64,000 bases of DNA, from contig CAZSRZ010000011.1 of assembly GCA_964609085.1 (NCBI GenBank), positions 1 through 64,000 of the forward strand, given 5' to 3'. The notes beneath the pieces are model-generated. The model was not told the origin of the DNA and searched no databases. It worked only from the letters and a program-made list of their open reading frames with translations. The position numbers were made by a program, and so were the translations under genes. Source of the stretch: JANPLG01 sp964609085. Its GTDB lineage: Bacteria > Armatimonadota > SYMT01. Positions 42,124-50,606 of this stretch are shown here, one piece after another; position 1 is the stretch's first letter; every line of letters starts with the position of its first letter.

Positions 42124-43218
42124 ATGAAACCGGGTGCCATCGTGGGAGCGGTCCTGGCCCGGTCGTGGCGCGCGGAGTGCCCCCTCCCGTTGCCGGTCGG
42201 GGTGATATCCGCAGACCTGACGGCCGTGCAACCCCTCCTCCTGCGCGGGGGCGCGGGCGCTCTTGCGGCCCACCGCTGTGCGGCGCTCGGGCTGTCGATA
42301 CCCCCCGAGTGGGCGGAAGCGCGGGATCTACACCGCCTCCGCGGCCGCCTCCGTGAAAGGGAGACGGCGCGCGTCTTTCGAGAATTCGAGGCCGCGGGGA
42401 TCTCATCGCTTCTGCTGAAGGGGTGGAGCGCGGCGCGCCACTACGCGGACCCGCTGCTGCGGCCGTCGGGCGACATCGATCTCGCGGTCCATCCCGCGGA
42501 TTGGGACGCGGCTCAGCCACTGGTTTTGAGGGAGGGTCGCCCGATTCCGCTGGATGTACAGGCCGGTCCGCCCGCCTACCTTGAGCGTTCGTTTGAGGAA
42601 CTCTGGGATCGATCGCAGGTGCTGGCATGCCAGGAGGTGCCGGTCCGGGTGCTTGGGCCGGAAGATGAGCTGCGCCTTCTCAGCCTCCACTTCTGGAAGC
42701 ACTTCGCCTGGCGGCCTCTCTGGCTCGTCGACGTGGCCGCCGCCGTGGAAGCACGGCCGCGCGCCTTCGATTGGGATTGCTGCCTGGCGGGTTCACCGCG
42801 GTCGTCGGAGTGGGTTCAGGCCGCCGTGCTCCTTGCCGGCGCCTTGCTCGGGGCGGACATGGTCCGCGTACCGTTCTCGCATCGCGGGGCCGACCTGCCC
42901 CCCTGGCTCCTCGTCGGCGTGCGGGCGCAGTGGGAGCTGGACGCGGCGCAGATGATGGACGCCTGGAGCCGGCCCCTCCGATCGATGGTCCGGGAAAACC
43001 TTGGCCGACCGGCGAAGCTGCTCGCAGAGCTGGGCCGGAGGTTCCGCGATCCCGTCCGGGCGACCGTCGAGCGGGGAGGGCCGTTCGATCGCGGACCACG
43101 GCTGCCCGTCCAGATCATTGCCACCCTGGCGGCGGCCCGTGCGGGGTGGCGGCGGCCCCCTATTCTCCCACCCGATCCACCAGACCAGCAGACTCGAGCT
43201 CCAGAAGAAACCGGCTGA
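42124..43218 (+). CDS. Nucleotidyltransferase family protein (PF14907-type)
   Basis: 364 aa from the ATG at 42124. FREFEAAGISSLLLKGWSAA, RHYADPLLRPSGDIDLAVHP (the nucleotidyltransferase DxD), and RLLSLHFWKHFAWRPLWLVD, then DVAAAVEARPRAFDWD, are the pattern of the uncharacterised nucleotidyltransferase family PF14907. That family often neighbours PqqD and peptide-modification genes, including lasso-peptide clusters; here a PqqD-like gene lies immediately convergent, overlapping its 3' end by 59 bp. Probable role: nucleotidylating a small molecule or peptide (inference). Confidence 0.82.
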   Translation: MKPGAIVGAVLARSWRAECPLPLPVGVISADLTAVQPLLLRGGAGALAAHRCAALGLSIPPEWAEARDLHRLRGRLRERETARVFREFEAAGISSLLLKGWSAARHYADPLLRPSGDIDLAVHPADWDAAQPLVLREGRPIPLDVQAGPPAYLERSFEELWDRSQVLACQEVPVRVLGPEDELRLLSLHFWKHFAWRPLWLVDVAAAVEARPRAFDWDCCLAGSPRSSEWVQAAVLLAGALLGADMVRVPFSHRGADLPPWLLVGVRAQWELDAAQMMDAWSRPLRSMVRENLGRPAKLLAELGRRFRDPVRATVERGGPFDRGPRLPVQIIATLAAARAGWRRPPILPPDPPDQQTRAPEETG

Positions 43219-43435
43219 TGTCTTGCTCCGCGCGGTCTGGATCTACGTCGAAGGTCTCTGTGAGCCGGCGCCGCAGATCCGTGACAGTGGCGGGTTGCTC
43301 CAGCCCGGCCCAGACCGCCGCGCCCGTGGTGGGGATCTCGAAGTAGTCGCCCGTGCTCAACCGCAACAGGACAGCGCCGTCGGACACCGTCTCCGCGAGG
43401 GCATCTGGGGAGCGCAGCCAGCGGGTCGATTTCAT
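43160..43435 (-). CDS. PqqD-like peptide-binding protein
   Basis: 91 aa, the usual size of PqqD. WLRSPDALAETVSDGAVLLR, LSTGDYFEIPTTGAAVWAGL, TVTDLRRRLTETFDVDPDRA and FLLELESAGLVDRV follow the winged-helix PqqD pattern, which in known systems binds RiPP precursor leaders and delivers them to a modifying enzyme. Its ATG overlaps the pseudopilin stop (ATGA), and its 3' end overlaps that of the convergent nucleotidyltransferase. No radical-SAM enzyme is adjacent. Confidence 0.88.
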   Translation of the reverse strand: MKSTRWLRSPDALAETVSDGAVLLRLSTGDYFEIPTTGAAVWAGLEQPATVTDLRRRLTETFDVDPDRAEQDISRFLLELESAGLVDRVGE

Positions 43436-44253
43436 GGACCCGGCGCCGCGGGAGCCGGCCGGGGCCAGAACTGGTTCGTGGTGGTGGCGTTCCCCCACAC
43501 CTGGGTCAGCCGCCTCCAGCGGACGTGTCCATCCGCGTAGAGGTAATTCGCGCCTCCCTGGTGCCGTCGAGACTGCATGCCGGCGGCCTCGCGGCGCTCC
43601 TGGTTCTGACCCTCTTCGGGCTCTTCCTCGCCGGTATCTCCCCACTCACCCGTGTCGATGGCATTGACGGCCGTCTCGATCCGCGCGATGGAGGTGCCCT
43701 CCGGGCAGGGCTGTCGCGGCCATGGGGGAAGGTACCACGCGAACTGTTCCTGCGGGATGTTGCCGCGCTTCTCCACGAGGAAGACGGTCGAAGCAGGCTG
43801 ATCCGGCCGATCGCCCTTGTCGCGCGCATCCAGGAAGTAGGCATTGGCGGCATACGACGGACCGCGGTCACCGGAATCGCTGGGGCAGTGGTAGACCCCC
43901 TCGCAGTAGGCGGTGCCCTGATAGTTGTCCCGCTCCACATAGCCGCCGCGGACGTAGGGGTAGACCAGCGACGCCCATTCCGCGAAACCCTCGCGCTGGG
44001 TGTACTCGTAGGTCTTCACGATCTGGGCGATGGGATACTCGTCTTCGTAGTCCGCACGATACATTTCAACCGCGGCCCCCAGTTGCTTGAGATTGGCGGC
44101 GCAGGACGCCTGCCGCGACTTTTCGCGGGCCTGCATCAGAACGGGGAAGAGAAGCGCCGCCAGCAGACCAATAATGGCCACCGTGACCAGGAGTTCCACG
44201 AGCGTGAATCCCGCTGGAAGTTCCAGCCGCTCTCTCCGCTCTTCGTGGATCAT
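43432..44253 (-). CDS. Type II/IV pseudopilin-like protein with H-X9-DG motif
   Basis: 273 aa from the ATG at 44253 (agagg upstream). The prepilin peptidase site is AG|FTLVELLVTVAIIGLLAA, followed by the hydrophobic assembly helix. CAANLKQLGAAVEMYRADYE, DEYPIAQ and, near the end, GGANYLYADGHVRWRRL give the H-X9-DG signature of the DUF1559-like pseudopilin group, abundant in Planctomycetota and Armatimonadota. The globular domain is cysteine-containing (AYCEGVYHCPSD). The gene is coupled to the PqqD-like gene (ATGA overlap) and divergent from the C25 peptidase. Confidence 0.92.
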   Translation of the reverse strand: MIHEERRERLELPAGFTLVELLVTVAIIGLLAALLFPVLMQAREKSRQASCAANLKQLGAAVEMYRADYEDEYPIAQIVKTYEYTQREGFAEWASLVYPYVRGGYVERDNYQGTAYCEGVYHCPSDSGDRGPSYAANAYFLDARDKGDRPDQPASTVFLVEKRGNIPQEQFAWYLPPWPRQPCPEGTSIARIETAVNAIDTGEWGDTGEEEPEEGQNQERREAAGMQSRRHQGGANYLYADGHVRWRRLTQVWGNATTTNQFWPRPAPAAPGP

Positions 44254-44383
44254 CCGGCGGCCTCTAGTCGTCAACATACCCTCCCACGCCAACTCGGACC
44301 ACGCCGGCGCTTGCCCTGACGGTTCCGATTCTCGCCGGATCAGCTATCATCTGCATACGAATCTCCGCCCAATGATCGAAGAG

Positions 44384-44400
44384 CCGGCCGCAAGGGCCGG
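44384..44400. promoter_or_regulatory. Perfect hairpin in the 5' region of the C25 peptidase gene
   Basis: ccggcc-gcaag-ggccgg forms a 6-bp GC stem with a 5-nt loop, extendable by two pairs. It lies in the 211-bp divergent region between the pseudopilin and the peptidase, 64 bp before the chosen peptidase start. A tatcat element at 44345-44350 could be a -10 box for the peptidase, with no convincing -35. Confidence 0.35.
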
Positions 44401-44464
44401 TTGATGCTTGAACGCAGACCATCGCGAGGCCGAAGCGCGAGCACGGCAGGACAGGGAGAGGTTC

Positions 44465-47400
44465 GTGATTTGCGGTGAAAGTAGGGCGCTGGCCGCCCTG
44501 GTGCTGTCTCTCGTCGGCTTCGCCGCCCGCGCGGGCGAGGCCGTGATCGAATTCGACGATCCTCCGCGTCCCTCAGTCCCCGTCGGTTTCGCCCTGCCCG
44601 CGCCAGACCCCCGCGCCGCGCCGCGCCGGGATCCCACCGACCGCCTGACGAACCCGGTCTCCAACGCCTGGGACGGCGTCGACGAACTGGCGGTGAGCCC
44701 AACGAGTTTGCTGAAGCCGCCGGACCCATTTCTGGCCGTGGGTCCCGGGCTGGGAAGCGCGGGCCGCGTCATTCAGGTCACCAACAAGGGTGTCCAGCTC
44801 TGGAACAAGAGCGGCACCAGCCTGGCGGGACCTGTTTCTCCCGCCTCCTTCTTCGGCAGCGGCAGCGGCACCACCGATCCAAAGATCATCTTCGATCGTC
44901 AGTCCGACCGGTTTTTCGCGGTGGTGCAGGACGGCAACACTACCACAAACAGCAATCTCTACGTCGCCGTTTCCACCAGCAGCACGCCCAACACGCTGAC
45001 CACCAGTGATTGGACCCGGGGCAGCGCCAGCGTCATCACCACTTTCTCCGGCGGCACCGCCTGGTTCGACTACCCCGGCCTGGGCTCGGACCAGACCCGG
45101 TTGGTGGTGACGGGCAACATGTTCAGCGCCGCCGGAAACTCCATCGGCACCAAGATCCGTGTCTTCAGTAAGGCCGCCCTCCTCGCCGGCACGTTCAGCA
45201 CCTTCACCGACATCAACGTGGACGCCGCCTCCTTGTCAGGGGCCTTCGGCATCATGCCCGCGCACGTGGCCGGACCGCGCGCCGACGGCCAGCTCCTTTC
45301 CGACAACGGCAACTTCTACCTGATCAACCGGGGAGGACAGACGTCGTACCGGCTCTGGGAACTCTCCGGAACCCCGCCCTCCACGGTGTCGGTGGTGCAG
45401 AACGCCCTGCGCAGCTGGTCAGCGGGCGCGCAACTGACGGCCGGCGCCCCCCAGAGCGGAACCACCATCCGGATTGACACCCTCTCGCCTCGCGTCCAGA
45501 ACGCCGTCTACCGTTTCGGCATGGTGACCTGCTGCCTGACTTCGGACTTCGTGACGCTAGACAGCGCTGCCGGCGAGGTGTTCTGGGCGAAGATCCGCAC
45601 CAATGGGGGNNNNNNNNNNNNNNNNNNNNNNNNNNNNNNNNNNNNNNNNNNNNNNNNNNNNNNNNNNNNNNNNNNNNNNNNNNNNNNNNNNNNNNNNNNN
45701 NNNNNNNNNCCCGAGCGCTGGGGCGACTACGCGGGATGCTGCGAAGACCCCACCGACAACAGCTTCTGGATGACCCACGAGTACTGCAGGTCGGCCGTCA
45801 CCGGGGCCGGGAACGATGCCCGCTGGGGCACCTGGGTCTTCCGCACGGCCGGCACCACCGGCGTCCAGGTGACGGAGTTCGCGGCGAACGACGGGCGGTG
45901 CACCTGGACCACCGGGCTGGAGGTGCGCAATCTCGGTTTTCACCTCTACCGCGAAGAGGGGGATCGGAAGGTCCGGATCACGCCCGCGCTGGTAGCCGGG
46001 ACCGCGTTGGCCACCTTCTCCGAGGGTCCGCGGGCCCACCGGTACGCTTTCGACGATCCCGAGGGAGGAGCCGGGACCTACTGGCTGGAGGCGGTCGATA
46101 CCAGCGGCGGGTCGACATGGCACGGACCGTATCGCGGCGGCGGACTCCCCCCGGAGCGAACGGGATTCCTGACGGCGTCTCCGCTCCTGACCGATCTCGG
46201 GCGGGCCGGCTCGGGCCCACGGGCCCTGTCTGAAAGAGCCGAATCCGGCCCCGTGCGGCGGGTTGATGCCCTCGAGCCGACGGGGCCACGCATCGCGACG
46301 CAGCGGTGGCTGGCGTCCCGGGATGCCGTGAAGATCAGCGTCCGCACCGAGGGCTGGTACGAGGTATCGGCGGAGCGGTTGTTTGCAGCGGGCCTCGAGC
46401 CCGGCACGGATCCCCGGACTCTGCGGCTGTTCGCGAATGGGCGCGAAGTTGCCTGTATGATCCGCGGAGAGGCGGACGCGCGGCTGGATCCGGGCGATCT
46501 CGTGGAATTCTACGGGCTGGGAGTCGACACTCCCAGCACGGATGCCCAGGTTTACTGGCTGACGGCGGGCTCGGGTCGGGGGAGGCGAATCGTCGCCGCT
46601 CCGGCGGTATCTGGAGGGTCGCCGGTCGACAACGCTCCGGTCTCGGTGGAGTACCGTCCCCGCACCATCTACTTCCCGGGTGCCCTCAACGGCGAACGAG
46701 AGAACTTCTTTGGCGAGGTGATCGCGGGGTCCCCCATCACAGTTCCCCTCGATGTGCCCGACCCGGTCCCCTTCGGCACACGCGCCCACCTCGAAGTGCT
46801 ACTGCAGGGGGTCACGGATCGGCCCGATCCCGATCCGGATCACCACCTGACCGTGGAGATCAACGGTGTGCCCCTGGGTGAGATGGTGTTCGACGGGACG
46901 CGGTCCGGATACCTGGCGGTGGACCTCCCGGCGGATGTGCTCCGCGCGGGGCCGAATGAGGTCACCCTCGCGACGGTGGGACCCTGGCTGGATGTGAGCC
47001 TGGTGGATACGGTCCGGCTCAGCTACCGCCGCCTCCTGCGGTTGGACGGGGAATCACTTCGATTCCCGGCACGACCGGGGAGCCGGCTGCGCCTGGACCC
47101 GTCGAGTCGCCCCGGTGGCTTGCGGTCACGCTTCTTCGACGTCACCGACGCGGCCGACGTCATGGCCCTTTCGGTACGGCCGGGTCCGGGAGAGAGCATT
47201 TACCTCTCCGCACCCGGGGGCACGGCTGTCGGCTACGACCGCCGGCTCATCCTGGCGGTTCCGGAGGAGGCGATCCTCACGCCAGCCAGCGTAGAACCAA
47301 ACGTACCATCCAGCCTCGCCGCCGTCCGCCGCCCGCCGGACTACGTGATCCTGGGTCCCGAGGGCTTTCGAGAGGCGACGGCCTCCCTCGCGGCGTTCCA

Positions 47401-48376
47401 AGAATCCCGAAGGATGCGAACCCGCTTCGTAGCGCTGGAGGACGTGTACGACGAATTCAGCTTCGGCCGGAAGTCGCCCGCCGCCCTGCGGGATCTGCTC
47501 GCCCTCTGGAGACGCCGCGGGGCGAGCGGACCGCGCTTCCTGCTGCTGGTCGGCGACGCCACCTTCGATCCCCGGGGCTACATGAGCGATCCGTCCGCCG
47601 ACCTCGTCCCGACCCGCCTCATCGATACGGCCTACCTTGAAACCGCCTCCGACGACTGGTTCGGCGACTTCAATGAGGACGGCGTCCCGGAACTGGCGAT
47701 CGGACGCCTTCCGGTCAGGTCACCGGAGGAGGCCGCGGAGCTCAGTGCGCGGCTGGCTGCGCAACCGGCCACCGCCATCTCGCGGGGAGCGCTGCTCATT
47801 TCCGACTTCCCGGACGTCCACGACTTCCCCGGCACGAACCAGGCCGTGCGCGCCCTCCTGCCTGCGGGAACGCCGGTCGCCGAGATCCGACGCCCCACGT
47901 TGGAGTCCGTCAACCTTGGGCCCGCCACCGTCGCCGCACTCTCAGCAGGCCCGGCAGTGGTGAACTATGCCGGCCACGGCACCATCACGGGTTGGCGCGG
48001 CTCGATGTCGACGGACGAGATCGCGGGCCTGAGCAACGGGGCGCACCGGTCGGTTTTCACGGTGATGAACTGCCTCAATGGCTACTTTCAGGACCCCGTG
48101 CTGCCGTGTCTGGCCGAGGAGTTGCTCCGCAACCCGGGAGGCGGGGCAGTGGCTGTCTGGGCTTCCTCGGGAACATGCCTGCCTGCCGACCAGGCCATCA
48201 TGGATGTGGCATTCTACGCCCATCTCTTCGGGGGCGCCCGGCCCATCTGGAGCCCCGCGAGGGGAGATGTAATGACCATCGGCGAGGCCGCGGCGCGCGC
48301 CAAAGCAGCCATCCGCGATCCGGACGTGCGCCGCACGTGGATCCTCTTCGGCGACCCCGCCGCGAGGGTGCGCTAG
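44465..48376 (+). CDS. Very large secreted C25 (gingipain-type) cysteine peptidase, with assembly gap
   Basis: About 1303 codons including 100 N (45610-45709). The start is the GTG at 44465, which has agggag 7 nt upstream and gives an export signal (ALAALVLSLVGFAARAG); a TTG at 44408 would be longer. The N-terminal ~480 residues look like a beta-propeller-type surface module. After the gap comes the link VTEFAANDGRCTWTTGLEVR, then the C25 domain: YVILGPEGFREATASLAAFQ, FLLLVGDATFDPRGY, VNYAGHGTITGWRG (catalytic His, ~1171) and TVMNCLNGYF (catalytic Cys, ~1203). C25 enzymes are secreted proteinases. The next gene starts on the following base. Confidence 0.88.
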   Translation: MICGESRALAALVLSLVGFAARAGEAVIEFDDPPRPSVPVGFALPAPDPRAAPRRDPTDRLTNPVSNAWDGVDELAVSPTSLLKPPDPFLAVGPGLGSAGRVIQVTNKGVQLWNKSGTSLAGPVSPASFFGSGSGTTDPKIIFDRQSDRFFAVVQDGNTTTNSNLYVAVSTSSTPNTLTTSDWTRGSASVITTFSGGTAWFDYPGLGSDQTRLVVTGNMFSAAGNSIGTKIRVFSKAALLAGTFSTFTDINVDAASLSGAFGIMPAHVAGPRADGQLLSDNGNFYLINRGGQTSYRLWELSGTPPSTVSVVQNALRSWSAGAQLTAGAPQSGTTIRIDTLSPRVQNAVYRFGMVTCCLTSDFVTLDSAAGEVFWAKIRTNGXXXXXXXXXXXXXXXXXXXXXXXXXXXXXXXXXXPERWGDYAGCCEDPTDNSFWMTHEYCRSAVTGAGNDARWGTWVFRTAGTTGVQVTEFAANDGRCTWTTGLEVRNLGFHLYREEGDRKVRITPALVAGTALATFSEGPRAHRYAFDDPEGGAGTYWLEAVDTSGGSTWHGPYRGGGLPPERTGFLTASPLLTDLGRAGSGPRALSERAESGPVRRVDALEPTGPRIATQRWLASRDAVKISVRTEGWYEVSAERLFAAGLEPGTDPRTLRLFANGREVACMIRGEADARLDPGDLVEFYGLGVDTPSTDAQVYWLTAGSGRGRRIVAAPAVSGGSPVDNAPVSVEYRPRTIYFPGALNGERENFFGEVIAGSPITVPLDVPDPVPFGTRAHLEVLLQGVTDRPDPDPDHHLTVEINGVPLGEMVFDGTRSGYLAVDLPADVLRAGPNEVTLATVGPWLDVSLVDTVRLSYRRLLRLDGESLRFPARPGSRLRLDPSSRPGGLRSRFFDVTDAADVMALSVRPGPGESIYLSAPGGTAVGYDRRLILAVPEEAILTPASVEPNVPSSLAAVRRPPDYVILGPEGFREATASLAAFQESRRMRTRFVALEDVYDEFSFGRKSPAALRDLLALWRRRGASGPRFLLLVGDATFDPRGYMSDPSADLVPTRLIDTAYLETASDDWFGDFNEDGVPELAIGRLPVRSPEEAAELSARLAAQPATAISRGALLISDFPDVHDFPGTNQAVRALLPAGTPVAEIRRPTLESVNLGPATVAALSAGPAVVNYAGHGTITGWRGSMSTDEIAGLSNGAHRSVFTVMNCLNGYFQDPVLPCLAEELLRNPGGGAVAVWASSGTCLPADQAIMDVAFYAHLFGGARPIWSPARGDVMTIGEAAARAKAAIRDPDVRRTWILFGDPAARVR
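45610..45709. other. Assembly gap (100 N)
   Basis: Exactly 100 N, a placeholder of unknown real length, in the N-terminal module of the C25 peptidase gene. Confidence 0.99.
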
Positions 48377-48835
48377 ATGGATGCGGCACTCATGGGGCTA
48401 CCGGAGCGCCGGATCGACGGCCTCATCGTCGAACGGGTGGGAGAAGAAACCCTGGTCTACGACCTCGTCAGCCACCAGGCCCACCGCCTGAATGCCGCCG
48501 CCACGATGGCCTGGCAGGCTGCCGATGGTCGAACGACCACCGCGGCGATGGCGGAGCGCTCCACCGCCGTCGACATCCCGATCGACGAAGCCGGCATCGT
48601 CCAGGCGCTGGCGATGCTGGCCGACGCGGGATTGCTCACCCCGGATTCCCGGTTGCCACCCCGGACCATCACTCGCCGTCGCCTGCTTGGCCGAACGGCC
48701 ATCGCCGTGCCGGTGGTCAGCAGCATCCTCGCTCCCACCGCCTCCGAGGCGGGTAGCTGCCGCCCCTCCGGTGCCTCGTGCACCACCGGCGCCCAATGCT
48801 GCAGCCTCCTATGCAGCTCAAACCTCTGCATTTGA
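48377..48835 (+). CDS. PqqD-like domain fused to Tat-type signal and cysteine-knot-like peptide
   Basis: 152 aa in three parts. Residues ~10-90 follow the PqqD pattern (VERVGEETLVYDLVSHQAHR, LNAAATMAWQAADGRTTTAA, LAMLADAGLL). Residues ~97-125 are a twin-arginine-type segment (TITRRRLLGRTAIAVPVVSS to APTASEA). The last 26 residues carry six cysteines, Cys128, 135, 141, 142, 146 and 151, spaced C-x6-C-x5-CC-x3-C-x4-C, as in inhibitor cystine knots. The ATG directly follows the C25 peptidase stop, so the two are probably co-expressed. The tail may be cut off and exported as a disulfide-rich peptide (inference). Confidence 0.85.
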   Translation: MDAALMGLPERRIDGLIVERVGEETLVYDLVSHQAHRLNAAATMAWQAADGRTTTAAMAERSTAVDIPIDEAGIVQALAMLADAGLLTPDSRLPPRTITRRRLLGRTAIAVPVVSSILAPTASEAGSCRPSGASCTTGAQCCSLLCSSNLCI

Positions 48836-48915
48836 GACGCAGCTTGAGGCACAGAGGACGGCGGGCAGGATTCGCCCGGGTCATGCCGGAACTCGAGCGC
48901 TGGGGGGTGAGAGCG

Positions 48916-49614
48916 ATGTGCGTATGGCGATGGATGGCCGCAGCGGGTTGCTGCCTGGGCATAGGGGTGGGCGTCGTCGCGGCCGGGCAGGAGAATGCCC
49001 GTGACAACGTGCCTGCAGGATGGATCCGGCTGTTCGACGGCAAGACGCTGGAGGGGTGGATGACCAGTGGTCGCACCGAGAGCAAGAAGCCGGTCGAGGA
49101 TGGCGCGATCAACCCGCACGGCGCGGGCGGCTATATGATGATCCACAAGCAGCAGTGGTCGGACTTCGTCCTCTCCCTGCGATACCGGCTCAGCAAGGGG
49201 TGCAACAGCGGCATCTTCGTGCGGACGTTTCCCCTCACGCCGCGCTCCGGGAAGGACGTCGGCTTCAACGGGATTGAGATCGCCCTCGACGACACCGCTC
49301 CCTCGGCCGGGCTGCACGACAGCGGCGCCGTCTACGACCTCGCCGCTCCCAGCCGCAACCCGCAGCGCCCCGCCGGCGAGTGGAACGACATCGAAGTCAC
49401 CTGCAAAGGCCCGCTGATCAAGGTGGTATTGAATGGGGAACTGGTCAACGTCGTTGACCTGGACCGGTTTACGCTCCCCAATCGCCGGCCGGACGGCAGT
49501 GAGCACAAGTTCGACATCGCCTTCAAGAACCACCCGCGGCGAGGCTACATCGGGCTGCAGGACCATGGCTCTGACTGTTGGTTCCGAGACGTCCGCCTCA
49601 AGCCGCTACCCTGA
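48916..49614 (+). CDS. Secreted DUF1080 protein (3-keto-disaccharide hydrolase family)
   Basis: 232 aa from the ATG at 48916. A signal peptide (WMAAAGCCLGIGVGVVAAG) precedes a single DUF1080 concanavalin-like domain: IRLFDGKTLEGWMTSG, FVLSLRYRLSKGCNSGIFVR, GIEIALDDTAPSAGLHDSGA, WNDIEVTCKGPLIKVVLNGE and GYIGLQDHGSDCWFRDVRLK. Related proteins cleave 3-keto-disaccharides or bind polysaccharide. Start supported by ggtgagag upstream. 80 bp after the PqqD-knot gene; probably a separate gene. Confidence 0.9.
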   Translation: MCVWRWMAAAGCCLGIGVGVVAAGQENARDNVPAGWIRLFDGKTLEGWMTSGRTESKKPVEDGAINPHGAGGYMMIHKQQWSDFVLSLRYRLSKGCNSGIFVRTFPLTPRSGKDVGFNGIEIALDDTAPSAGLHDSGAVYDLAAPSRNPQRPAGEWNDIEVTCKGPLIKVVLNGELVNVVDLDRFTLPNRRPDGSEHKFDIAFKNHPRRGYIGLQDHGSDCWFRDVRLKPLP

Positions 49615-49664
49615 CAACCGCCGCGCGGGGCCTTCCCCGGGCAGCACTCACAAACGTTGGCGCG

Positions 49665-50528
49665 ATGGTCCACCCACATTCAACGCTGCTGGCCGGGGTT
49701 CCGCTCTTTCGCAGCCTCACCGACGAGAATAGGGACGAACTCTCGGCGGTTCTGGACCCGGTCGTCATCCCGAGGGGTCAAACGGTCTTCGAGTACGGCG
49801 ACCCCGGAGGATCGATGTTCGTGATTCGATCCGGACAGGTGGAAACCTACTTCCGCAACGACACCGGGGATCGAGTGATGCTGGAGGTCTCCGGCCCGGG
49901 TGAGTTCTTCGGCGAGGTCTCCCTGCTGGATGAGGGACCACGCACGGCGACCGTGGTGGTTACCGAAGACCTGGAGGCGCTGCGCCTGGACAGGCCGGAT
50001 CTGGAGCGCTTCCTCCGGGACAATCCGTCTGCCACCATGGAGTTGCTCGCCGTCATGGGCCGGCGCCTGCGCTTCACGGGGGACCGGCTGCGGCACACCG
50101 CCAGCCGCAATGTCAATGAAGTCCATGAAGACCGGCGGACACCGGTGGAGAAGTCCGCGGATTGGATTGCCGCCTTCAGCGGCAGCATCCCCTTTATCCT
50201 GCTCCACGTGGTGGTCTTCGGTGCCTGGATCGCGTGGAATCAGCTTGCGCTGCCCGTCACTCGCCGGTTCGATCCCTACCCTTTTGGTCTGTTGACGATG
50301 GCCGTGTCGCTGGAGGCGATTTTCCTGTCCGTCTTCGTCCTTCTCAGTCAGAATCGCCAGGCGATGAAAGATCGGGTGCGGTCTGACATCGAGTACGACG
50401 TGAATCTGAAAGCGGAGCTCGAAGTGGCGCACCTGCATCAGAAACTCGACCAACTGCGCTCCGACCTGCTGGCCCGGCTGGAGCGTTTGGAGGCGGGACA
50501 GGGAACTACGAAGCCGCCCGGCGGCTGA
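49665..50528 (+). CDS. Cyclic-nucleotide-binding domain fused to DUF1003 membrane domain
   Basis: 287 aa. An N-terminal cNMP-binding domain (LLAGVPLFRSLTDENRDELS, VFEYGDPGGSMFVIRSGQVE) has the phosphate-binding cassette GEFFGEVSLLDEGPRTATVV with the conserved Glu and Arg, so binding looks intact. Then come two TM helices (IPFILLHVVVFGAWIAWN and LTMAVSLEAIFLSVFVLLSQ) of DUF1003 with the RFDPYPFGLL loop, and a C-terminal coiled coil (LKAELEVAHLHQKLDQLRSD). The layout suggests a ligand-gated membrane protein. A degenerate class III cyclase-like protein lies 22 kb away. Confidence 0.92.
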   Translation: MVHPHSTLLAGVPLFRSLTDENRDELSAVLDPVVIPRGQTVFEYGDPGGSMFVIRSGQVETYFRNDTGDRVMLEVSGPGEFFGEVSLLDEGPRTATVVVTEDLEALRLDRPDLERFLRDNPSATMELLAVMGRRLRFTGDRLRHTASRNVNEVHEDRRTPVEKSADWIAAFSGSIPFILLHVVVFGAWIAWNQLALPVTRRFDPYPFGLLTMAVSLEAIFLSVFVLLSQNRQAMKDRVRSDIEYDVNLKAELEVAHLHQKLDQLRSDLLARLERLEAGQGTTKPPGG

Positions 50529-50606
50529 TGGTCCCCCCCGCGCGAACGCGAAGACGCCGGGGGAGTTGGATATACTGCGCAAGCCGGTGCCTCCGGCGTA
50601 GCAGTT

